A stretch of DNA of 64,000 nucleotides. It comes from Streptomyces sp. NBC_00775. Its GTDB lineage: Bacteria; Actinomycetota; Actinomycetes; Streptomycetales; Streptomycetaceae. The position numbers and the translations under genes are program-made. Below are positions 57,572-64,000 of the stretch, one piece after another. Numbering within the stretch: the stretch's first letter is position 1; every line of letters starts with the position of its first letter. Location: contig NZ_CP108938.1 in NCBI RefSeq assembly GCF_036347135.1, positions 3,658,001-3,722,000 of the forward strand, read 5' to 3'. The notes under the pieces are model-generated. The model saw only the letters and a list, made by a program, of their open reading frames with translations, was not told where the DNA came from and did no database searches.

Positions 57572-58418
57572 CTACCCCTTCGCCCGCAGCAGCTCCAGCG
57601 CGTCCGCCACCGACCGCAGAAAGGCCGCGGCCGCGGCGCCGCTGCACGGGAGTTCCGGGTTCCACGGCTCCACCACCGCCGTGGCGGTGAGCGCGCGCCA
57701 GCCCGGCAGGGCCTCCAACTCCCGCCCGGTCACGGCGTTCCCGCAGTTGTCGGCCAGGACGAGATCGGGCGCGAACCCGGCGGCAGCCTCCCACGTGGTC
57801 GTGCACCAGTTCACCCCGCCCGCACCCGGGTCGGTCAACTCCACGCCCAGGCCCGCAAGATGGCGCAGTTCCGGCCAGGTCCGGGGGCGCGCGAGATGCA
57901 CCTGTGCGGGCCCTGCGGCCGACAGGGCCTAGCACCCGCAGCGGGCTCGCGGCGGCTCGTACGGCCTCTTCGGCGGCTGCCAACTCGCCCTGCTGCGCTG
58001 CTGGTTCGCCGTCCAGCGCCTGGGCCAGTTCGGCGAAGCGGGCGAGGATACGCGGGAGGCCGGTGTCGCCGCCCACCGCGAGGGTCAGCACGGGAACGCC
58101 CACCGCCGCGGCGACATCGGCGGCGACGGCGTACGGATGCTCGCGGTCGTACGTGACGTCGACGATCAGGTCGGGCCGCACCGACCGCAGCGCCATCTCG
58201 TCGAGTGCCTTGCCCGCGCCCAGGTAGGGCACGTCGGCCAGCGCCCCCGACTTGGCCGGGTCGGGCCGGTCCCCGTCGTGGCCGGATCCGTACACCCCTG
58301 CGGGCCGCACCCCGAGGTCCCAGAGCCCGGCGCCCGCCCGTACGTAGGCCGCGACCCGCTCGGGCCGCCCGTCGGCCCGTACGGTGACTCAGCGATCGTC
58401 CGTGAACTCCCACCCCAT
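57572..58418 (-). pseudogene. broken TroA-like metal/siderophore receptor
   Basis: The ORF starts MGWEFTDDR and then hits TGA (58391-58389) where tryptophan (TGG) would fit. Beyond it the frame continues VTVRADGRPERVAAYVRAGA, then VYGSGHDGDRPDPAKSG and PDLIVDVTYDREHPYAV. Near 57930 a single extra A (GTGCTAGGCCCTG for GTGCTGGCCCTG) shifts the frame; the next frame continues VHLARPRTWPELRHLAG, GGVNWCTTTWEAAAGF and PDLVLADNCGNAV to TAG. Together it resembles the helical-backbone substrate-binding proteins of siderophore/cobalamin importers. No transporter genes are adjacent. Two independent lesions make it a pseudogene unless the assembly is wrong. Confidence 0.85.
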
Positions 58419-58497
58419 GCGGCCCACCCGCCCCTTCGACACCCGCTCGCCCTGGCTCGCTCGATGCCACGCTCCATCGGATCTTGGCGTACGACAA

Positions 58498-58536
58498 GAG
58501 GGCGCCCGGCCATGGAATCCATGGCCGGGCGCCCTC
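58498..58536 (-). terminator. perfect 18-bp hairpin terminator
   Basis: GAGGGCGCCCGGCCATGG and its exact complement flank a 3-nt loop, 16 bp after the stop of the peptidoglycan-binding protein gene. Confidence 0.85.
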
Positions 58537-58551
58537 CCGGAAGCGCGTTCG

Positions 58552-60828
58552 CTAGCTGGGGTTGGTGGAGATGGTCACGATGCGGTCGGCGGCCGTCTTG
58601 CCGAGCAGTGCCTGGCCGAGGGCCGAGGCCACGTCCTGCGGGCTCACGGCCTTCTTGCTGCCGTCGCCCTTGGTGATCGTGACGCCGGTGAAGGCGCCGC
58701 CGTACAGCTTCTTGAGGGTGACGAGGTCGTAGTGCTGGACGAGCTTGCCGTCGACCGCGCGCACGCTCAGGAACTGCCAGATGGAGTTCTGCGGGCTGAA
58801 GGAGATCGTGTGCACCGCGTCCGTGCGGACCGTGACGTTCGCGGACATCGCCGGCTTGGCGAAGGCCTTCATCATCCGGTCGACCTCGGTCTTCGAGATC
58901 GTCGGCTGACGGGTCGTGGTGGCGACCTTCACCGGCGTGGTCGTACCGGACTCCACCTGGGCGCGGTACGCGTCCTCGACGGCCTGCGTCGAGGCGCTGA
59001 CGTCGATGCCCTTGCCCGCCTTGCCGTACACGGCGACGGCCTTGCCCGCCACGAACTTGATCGTGCCGTCGCTCGCCGAACCGGAGCCACTCGCGACGCC
59101 CTCAAGGGCCGCCTGGAGCTTCTCCTCGTCGACCGGCATCTCGGGCTCGACGACGCGTTCCTGGCCGAACAGCGAGCCGATCACCGACACGGGGTTGTAG
59201 TCGCTGCCCGCGGCGGCGCGGACGGTGGCCTGGGTGTCGAACTGGAGCCCGGCCTGGTCCGGCTTGAGCGAGACGGTGTCGCCGTCGACCGACAGCTTGA
59301 GCGCCTTGTTCGTACTGCTGCTGAAGGCGTCGTCGAGCTTCTTGACGGCCTCGTCGCGGGTGCCGCCGCCGATGTCGACGCCGAGCACGGTGGTGCCCTT
59401 GGGCACGTCCGAGTGGTTCATCAGGAGCCCGGCGCCGTAGGCACCGCCGCCGATGACGACCACGCCGACGACCAGCAGCGTCAGCTTGCTGCGGCCCTTC
59501 TTCTTCTTGGCCGGCTTCGACGAGGCCGCGGGCTGCTGGACCGGCTCGGGCAGCTTCGGCGGGGTGTGCGGCAGCGGGCCGTCGGTGTGCGCGCCCGGCC
59601 CGAACGGAGAGTTCTGGGCGGGCGGTACGACGGGGATACCGCTGGTCAGGGTGTGCCCGGAGACATTGTCCCCGGGGCCGCCGTAGCCGCCCGAGCCCGG
59701 CTCGGGCGCGGGCTTCTGCGGCGTGAGGATCGCGGTGTCGTCGCTGAGACCGCCGCTGAGGCCGCCCCGCGGGGTGACATGGGTGCCCGGACCGCCAGGA
59801 CCACTCATGCCGCCCGGACCACCGGGACCGCCGCCGGGATACCCGGCGCCCGGGCCCGGTCCCGCGGCCAGGCTGCCGGGTGCCACGCCCGGACCGGCCG
59901 GCGGGACCAGCGGGCCGTCCCCGGTGACCGGGCCGCCCGTCGGGCCCGCGGGCCCGCCCTCGGAGAAGTACGGCAGGTCGTCACGGCGCCGTTCGCCGCC
60001 GTTGCCGGAGCCGGCGGGCGACCCGGCGGACGATCCCACGGCGGGGAAGGAGCCCGTGCTGCTCAGCGCCGCGGAGACGTCGAAGGAGCCGGTGCCGCCG
60101 CCATGGCCCGGGGCCACGGGTCCGGCGCCGGTGGCACCGGGCAGCCCGGCACCGTTCGTACCGCCGCCGCCGGGGCGGGGACCGTTCGCGCCACCGGGCC
60201 GGGCACCACCGGGGGCGCCCAGCGGACCGGCACCGTTCGCGGAGCTCGGGTGCGCACCGCCCGGGGCACCAGGACGTCCGCCCTGTGTCCCCGGGGAGCC
60301 GGCCGCGCCCGCGGGGCCCGAACCGCCCGGCAGGCCCGCACCGTTGGTGGACCCGCCTCCCGGCCCGCCCTTGGGCGCACCGGACTTGCGCGGCGCGAAC
60401 CAGTCGCTCGTCTTCTCCTCGGCCGTGGCGGGCGCCCCGGCGGGGCCGTCCGCGGACGGGGCCATGGAGGGTGCGGGGGCCGTCGCGGTGGACGCGCCTA
60501 TGGGCGAACTCACGCCCGGCGGCGCCTCCGCGCCGGAGCCCGGGCCGTCGGCACCCTCGGCGGACACAGCGGACCCGTCCGCGTCTGCGACCGGCGTGCG
60601 GACGACGACGGGCGGGATGGGCCGCGACCCGGGGATGTTGATCCGGATCCGGGTCGTCAGCGTGGTCTCGGTCTTGCGCTCCTCCGGCGGGTTGCCGGTG
60701 GCCGAACGGCCCGCGTCGGCGCCGCTTTCGGAAGCCATGGGGGTCCCGTACGGCGGCGTCCCCGACGGGTACGCGGCTCCACCGCGCCCGTTGGGCCCGG
60801 AGGACGAACTGTCAGTTTCACGACTCAA
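58552..60828 (-). CDS. membrane protein with peptidoglycan-binding-4 domains (YoaR-like)
   Basis: A 758-aa protein. Residues 1-430 are Gly/Pro/Ala-rich and disordered. One span (LTLLVVGVVVIGGGAYGAGL) near 445 is preceded by the basic stop KPAKKKKGRSK. The external part holds VLGVDIGGGTRDEAVKKLDD and a second similar module, matching peptidoglycan-binding-4 domains found before VanW in YoaR/VanW proteins; no VanW domain follows, and the chain ends DRIVTISTNPS. It probably binds cell wall. ATG-type start at 60828. A perfect terminator follows. Confidence 0.85.
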   Translation of the reverse strand: MSRETDSSSSGPNGRGGAAYPSGTPPYGTPMASESGADAGRSATGNPPEERKTETTLTTRIRINIPGSRPIPPVVVRTPVADADGSAVSAEGADGPGSGAEAPPGVSSPIGASTATAPAPSMAPSADGPAGAPATAEEKTSDWFAPRKSGAPKGGPGGGSTNGAGLPGGSGPAGAAGSPGTQGGRPGAPGGAHPSSANGAGPLGAPGGARPGGANGPRPGGGGTNGAGLPGATGAGPVAPGHGGGTGSFDVSAALSSTGSFPAVGSSAGSPAGSGNGGERRRDDLPYFSEGGPAGPTGGPVTGDGPLVPPAGPGVAPGSLAAGPGPGAGYPGGGPGGPGGMSGPGGPGTHVTPRGGLSGGLSDDTAILTPQKPAPEPGSGGYGGPGDNVSGHTLTSGIPVVPPAQNSPFGPGAHTDGPLPHTPPKLPEPVQQPAASSKPAKKKKGRSKLTLLVVGVVVIGGGAYGAGLLMNHSDVPKGTTVLGVDIGGGTRDEAVKKLDDAFSSSTNKALKLSVDGDTVSLKPDQAGLQFDTQATVRAAAGSDYNPVSVIGSLFGQERVVEPEMPVDEEKLQAALEGVASGSGSASDGTIKFVAGKAVAVYGKAGKGIDVSASTQAVEDAYRAQVESGTTTPVKVATTTRQPTISKTEVDRMMKAFAKPAMSANVTVRTDAVHTISFSPQNSIWQFLSVRAVDGKLVQHYDLVTLKKLYGGAFTGVTITKGDGSKKAVSPQDVASALGQALLGKTAADRIVTISTNPS

Positions 60829-60988
60829 GGCAGGTTCTCCCGGTTGGCTCCGCCGCCCGTTTACTCGACCTCATCTCGGGCAGCTCGGCGGCGCGCACCA
60901 CCATACTGGCCGTGTCCGGCGCGCAAACCTCGCCCGCCAAGGAAACCCCCACGGGACCCGCACCTGTCGGATACGGCGAAGTGGTACG

Positions 60989-61408
60989 TCACTTGCCAAG
61001 TCGGACGTCGGAACGGTCCGGTTGCCGCCCCTGCCCAAGGGTGGCGCACATCACAGCGACTGCCATCCCGCCGAGCAGGAAGAGGTAGGAGACGACTCCC
61101 GCGCCGAAGAGGAAGTCTCCCTCCGGGCGGCTGGCGGTGAGCAGCACGACGGCGACCATCCAGCCGGCCGCGGGCGCGACGGCCCCGGCCCGCGTGCCGG
61201 TCGCCCGCGCACCGCCCAGGAAGAGCCCGGCCGCACCCGCGAGCGCGAGCAGCAACCCGCCCGGGAACCAGCCGGATTGCACCAGCGCCCCGGCGGTCCC
61301 GACCACCACGCCGAGTACGAAGAGCCCCAGGTAGGCGGCGATCCGCCCGCCCGAGGGCCGGGTCAGGGGCTGGGCGAGCATGCTCCCGCCGCCGTTCGTG
61401 CTCATCAC
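60989..61408 (-). CDS. DUF6113 small membrane protein
   Basis: A 139-aa protein with four spans ([64 protein letters not shown]), consistent with DUF6113. It follows mshB directly: the GTG/ATG start region overlaps the mshB TGA (GTGATGA), so it is coupled to mycothiol synthesis gene expression, as in many Streptomyces. I use GTG 61408 with AAGGG eight bases upstream. Function unknown. Confidence 0.8.
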   Translation of the reverse strand: MMSTNGGGSMLAQPLTRPSGGRIAAYLGLFVLGVVVGTAGALVQSGWFPGGLLLALAGAAGLFLGGARATGTRAGAVAPAAGWMVAVVLLTASRPEGDFLFGAGVVSYLFLLGGMAVAVMCATLGQGRQPDRSDVRLGK

Positions 61409-62286
61409 AGGGACATCCCTTCGAACAGGTCCGTCTCGGGCGCCGCCCCGCCGCGCTCGCCGCTCTCGCCTCGGTCCCCGCGTACCAACTCGTAGTACTC
61501 GGTGGTGAAGATCGGCTGCGCGAGCTCGTTGGAGAGCGCGAAGTACGGCTCGGCCACCTCGATCTGCGTGGCGTGCGCGCGCATCGCGGCGGTCTTGGCG
61601 GCGGCGTACGCGGTGCCGTCGATCTCGGTGGTGATGACCGACTCGTCGACCACGCCGGGTACGTCGTCGATGGCGGCGGCTTCGCCGAAGGGCAGGTCGG
61701 GAAGGGCCTCACGCAGGCGCGCGAACGCTTCCTCGGCGACCGTGCGCGGCACCCGGTTCCAGTAGATCTTGGCGATCGGCTGCCCCGCGTCGGCGGCCAG
61801 CTCGGCGGCGCGCATGGCGACGCGGTGGGCCTGGATGTGGTCGGGGTGGCCGTAGCCGCCGTCCGGGTCGTAGGTGACGAGGACCTGGGGGCGCACCTCG
61901 CGGATCACCGCCACGAGGTCCGCGGCGGCCGCGTCGACGTCGGCGGCCCAGAAGGCGCCCGCGCGGTGGTTCTGCTCCAGGCCCATCATCCCGGAGTCGC
62001 GGTAGCGCCCGGGGCCGCCGAGGAACCGGTGGTCGGTGACGCCCAGCTCCTTCATGGCGGCGCTCAGCTCACCGGTCCGGTACGGGCCGAGCCCGCCCTC
62101 GCGGTGGGGCTCCAGATGCGCGAGCTCGGGCGGGATGACCTCGCCCTCCTCGCCGAGGGTGCAGGTCACCAGCGTCACATGGGCGCCCTCGGCCGCGTAC
62201 TTGGCCATGGTCGCGCCGTTGTTGATCGACTCGTCGTCCGGGTGCGCGTGCACCAGGAGCAGACGCCGGTCGGGCAGTTCCGTCAT
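61405..62286 (-). CDS. mshB: MshB: GlcNAc-Ins deacetylase of mycothiol biosynthesis
   Basis: A 293-aa zinc deacetylase. [15 protein letters not shown] supplies the first His and Asp ligands, and [16 protein letters not shown] the GHPDH ligand. It removes acetate from N-acetylglucosaminyl-inositol to give GlcN-Ins, step two of mycothiol synthesis in the cytosol. The sequence is the MshB rather than the Mca branch by length and by [21 protein letters not shown] six bases before ATG implies a leaderless mRNA. Confidence 0.93.
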   Translation of the reverse strand: MTELPDRRLLLVHAHPDDESINNGATMAKYAAEGAHVTLVTCTLGEEGEVIPPELAHLEPHREGGLGPYRTGELSAAMKELGVTDHRFLGGPGRYRDSGMMGLEQNHRAGAFWAADVDAAAADLVAVIREVRPQVLVTYDPDGGYGHPDHIQAHRVAMRAAELAADAGQPIAKIYWNRVPRTVAEEAFARLREALPDLPFGEAAAIDDVPGVVDESVITTEIDGTAYAAAKTAAMRAHATQIEVAEPYFALSNELAQPIFTTEYYELVRGDRGESGERGGAAPETDLFEGMSL

Positions 62287-62298
62287 GGAACCACCCTA
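62287..62298 (-). promoter_or_regulatory. leaderless-type -10 box (mshB)
   Basis: TAGGGT on the minus strand, six bases before the mshB ATG. Confidence 0.55.
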
Positions 62299-62310
62299 CG
62301 AGGCCGCCGC

Positions 62311-62505
62311 TCAGAACTTGATGCTGCCGATCATCCCCGCGATGTTGGTGGTCAGCTCGCTGATGGTGGGAGCGACCGTCGAGGAGGCGAGATAGAAGCC
62401 CAGCAGGACACACACGACCGCGTGACCGCCCTTCAGTCCTGACTTCTTGACCAGGAGAAAGACGATGATCGCCAGCAGCACCACCGCCGAAATCGAGAGT
62501 GCCAC
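62311..62505 (-). CDS. small two-span membrane protein
   Basis: A 64-aa protein with two hydrophobic segments (ISAVVLLAIIVFLLVKKSGL and GHAVVCVLLGFYLASSTVA) joined by a short basic loop, and a polar tail. GTG start with GGAGGTGA six bases upstream, a strong site. It is read toward mshB with a 24-bp gap but mshB has its own promoter. No domain recognised. Confidence 0.8.
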   Translation of the reverse strand: MALSISAVVLLAIIVFLLVKKSGLKGGHAVVCVLLGFYLASSTVAPTISELTTNIAGMIGSIKF

Positions 62506-62679
62506 GGCGGCTCACCTCCAAAGGTCCCAGGGACTCGGGGTCCGGTATGGGGGGTTGGACACGGGTCGGTAAATCCATACAACAGCCAGCAGGTTGATAC
62601 CCACACAGCGCTAGTGATCATAACTATCCGTACGCGCGCATCGATCGGCGCACGGCCGCACAAGGGGGCGCATGGCCAA

Positions 62680-62691
62680 TATGGTCGGGGC
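62680..62691 (+). promoter_or_regulatory. leaderless-type -10 box (S9 peptidase)
   Basis: TATGGT (62680-62685) then six bases then ATG. Confidence 0.55.
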
Positions 62692-64000
62692 ATGACGACC
62701 GAGCCCCTCTCCTTCCCGCGCCGGTACGCCCGCACGCAGCGGTTCACCTCCGGCGCGCCGCGTGCGTTCACCGTGTCTCCCGACGGTTCCCGAGTCGTGT
62801 TCCTGCGGTCCGGCTCCGGTACGGACCGCGCCCATCAGCTGTGGGTTCTCGATGTGGCTCAGGGCGCGGAGCGTGTCGCGGCCGACCCGGCGGCGCTGCT
62901 CGGCGGCGCCACCGAGCATCTGCCACCGGAGGAGCGGGCGCGCCGCGAGCGCAGCCGCGAGGGCGGTGCCGGGATCGTCGGCTACGCCACCGACACGGCG
63001 GTCGAGTTGGCCTCTTTCGCCTTGTCAGGGCGGCTTTTCACGGCGGAGCTGCGGGCCGGCACGGCACGTGAACTCCGCGTCCCTGGACCGGTGATCGACC
63101 CGCGCCCCGCGCCCGACGGACGGCTCGTCGCGTACGTCGCCGGGGGCGCCCTGCGGGTCGTCGGCGCCGAGGGCGGGGACGACCGGGCGCTCGCGGAGCC
63201 GGAGCCCGCGGCGGATCCGGCGTCGGTTTCCTATGGATTGGCTGAGTTCATCGCGGCCGAGGAGATGGGGCGTTCACGCGGCTTCTGGTGGTCGCCGGAG
63301 AGCGACCGGCTGCTCGTCGCGCGGGTCGACGACACGCCCGTACAGCGTTGGTGGATCTCCGACCCGGCGCGTCCGGAGAGCGATCCGCAGCGGGTCGCGT
63401 ACCCGGTGGCGGGCAGCGCCAACGCGGACGTACGGCTCTTCGTCATCACCCTCGACGGGGTGCGCACGGAGGTCGTGTGGGACCGCGCGCGCTACCCGTA
63501 CCTGGCGCATGTGCACTGGTCAGCGGCGGGTGCGCCGCTGATCCTGGTGCAGGCGCGGGACCAGCGCAGCCAGCTGTTCCTGGCGGTGAACCCGGACACC
63601 GGGGCGACCCGGATGGTGCACGCGGACGAAGATCCACAATGGCTGGATCTTTTCGCTGGTGTGCCGTGCTGGAGCCCGGGCGGGCAGCTTGTGCGGATCG
63701 CCGACGAGGGCGGCGCCCGGGTGCTTGCCTTCGGTGAACGTCCGCTGACGGGACCGCAGTTGCATGTGCGCGCGGTGCTCGATGTCTCGGACGACGATGT
63801 GCTGATCGCGGCGTCGGCCGGCGAGGCCGCGGCGACCCCGGAGACCGGCGAGGTGCATGTGTACCGCGTCAACGAGCTCGGCATGGAGCGCGTCTCGCAC
63901 GAGCCCGGCGTGCACTCGGCGGTGCGCGCCGGGGGCGTGACCGTGCTCGTCTCGTCGGTGCTCGACCGGCCGGGCGCCCAGGTGCAGGTGCTGCGGGAGG
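62692..64000 (+). CDS. S9 family peptidase (DPP4-like), N-terminal part
   Basis: The frame is open to the window end, giving 436 codons. MTTEPLSFPRRYARTQRFTS starts the chain; WSPESDRLLVARVDDTPVQR with WWISDP and VHWSAAGAPLILVQARDQRS are beta-propeller blades of the dipeptidyl peptidase IV N-terminal domain, and the EEMGRSRGFWW segment carries the Glu pair that anchors the peptide N-terminus. The alpha/beta hydrolase domain lies beyond the edge. No signal peptide is visible, so it is probably cytosolic. Leaderless -10 six bases upstream. Confidence 0.88.
   Translation, partial: MTTEPLSFPRRYARTQRFTSGAPRAFTVSPDGSRVVFLRSGSGTDRAHQLWVLDVAQGAERVAADPAALLGGATEHLPPEERARRERSREGGAGIVGYATDTAVELASFALSGRLFTAELRAGTARELRVPGPVIDPRPAPDGRLVAYVAGGALRVVGAEGGDDRALAEPEPAADPASVSYGLAEFIAAEEMGRSRGFWWSPESDRLLVARVDDTPVQRWWISDPARPESDPQRVAYPVAGSANADVRLFVITLDGVRTEVVWDRARYPYLAHVHWSAAGAPLILVQARDQRSQLFLAVNPDTGATRMVHADEDPQWLDLFAGVPCWSPGGQLVRIADEGGARVLAFGERPLTGPQLHVRAVLDVSDDDVLIAASAGEAAATPETGEVHVYRVNELGMERVSHEPGVHSAVRAGGVTVLVSSVLDRPGAQVQVLRE

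Noticed and set aside
58389..58391. TGA in the receptor gene as a selenocysteine or readthrough codon
   Set aside because: The position fits a TGG tryptophan by context, no SECIS-like stem is evident, and a second frameshift makes decay more likely.
58384..61140. 918-codon plus-strand frame
   Set aside because: Antisense to the peptidoglycan-binding protein; Arg/Gly/Ala-rich translation with no recognisable family.

Overview
The window reads as chromosomal Streptomyces (or very close actinobacterial) DNA. It is very GC-rich, has many GTG starts and long antisense ORFs that are only codon-bias shadows, and carries a mycothiol gene (mshB), a 7Fe actinobacterial ferredoxin, a SigE/RseA/HtrA/TatB stress locus, and Streptomyces-type intergenic repeats built on a GGGGCGCGGGGAACTGCGC core. 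Gene order from about 30 to 62 kb resembles what I recall of the M. tuberculosis Rv1170-Rv1239c region (mshB, fdxC, aminotransferase, dapE, LOG protein, folP2, DivIVA-like protein, tag, DUF3117, O-methyltransferase, sigE, rseA, htrA, tatB, mrp, DUF1003, MgtE-like protein, corA), so much of the window is conserved actinobacterial core. No integrase, transposase, CRISPR, rRNA or tRNA gene was seen.

Layout. 1-7.8 kb: end of a secreted-type hydrolase, moeZ (sulfur-carrier activation), then a compact minus-strand set of spherulin-4/GH135-like protein, NAD-dependent epimerase, polytopic membrane protein and PelF-like glycosyltransferase, which together look like a Pel/galactosaminogalactan-type polysaccharide cluster. 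8-13.7 kb: a five-domain oligopeptide/metal ABC importer operon (fused double ATPase, two permeases, lipoprotein receptor) with a clear promoter and a roughly 300-nt leader. 13.7-19.4 kb: DUF3152 protease-like protein, alpha/beta hydrolase, small proteins, a TetR regulator, DUF3107 and a ferritin-like protein. 19.5-22.2 kb: a DEAD-box RNA helicase with a 400-residue repetitive basic tail. 22.2-29.5 kb: hydrolase, NYN-domain nuclease-like protein, MarC, PHP phosphoesterase, a zinc-ribbon protein, an MFS exporter with a promoter/operator, and a SUFU-domain protein. 29.6-35.9 kb: divalent-cation genes: corA behind a 500-nt structured leader with a mini-ORF, an MgtE-like cytosolic PRC/CBS protein, DUF1003, and the Fe-S carrier mrp. 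36-42.3 kb: tatB, htrA, anti-sigma, ECF sigma and a divergent O-methyltransferase. 42.4-47.9 kb: DUF3117, enoyl-CoA hydratase-like, tag, DivIVA-like, folP2, LOG, dapE. 48-53.6 kb: exported proteins, dapC, ferredoxin, GNAT, SirB1-like. 53.9-57.5 kb: a two-component system overlapping an ABC-2 drug-type exporter. 57.6-64 kb: a broken metal-receptor pseudogene, a peptidoglycan-binding-4 membrane protein, DUF6113, mshB, a small membrane protein and the N-terminal part of an S9 peptidase.

How the genes fit together. dapE and dapC serve the succinyl branch of the lysine/diaminopimelate pathway. mshB supplies mycothiol. The ECF sigma, its zinc-finger anti-sigma, the membrane-anchored HtrA protease and TatB form an envelope-stress module. 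At least ten genes carry a TANNNT -10 box 6-7 nt before the start codon, consistent with leaderless mRNAs. Notable oddities: a 40-bp repeat embedded in frame inside two unrelated transporter genes, probable ATT and CTG start codons, a double-lesion pseudogene, and modular 90-bp inverted repeats between convergent genes.
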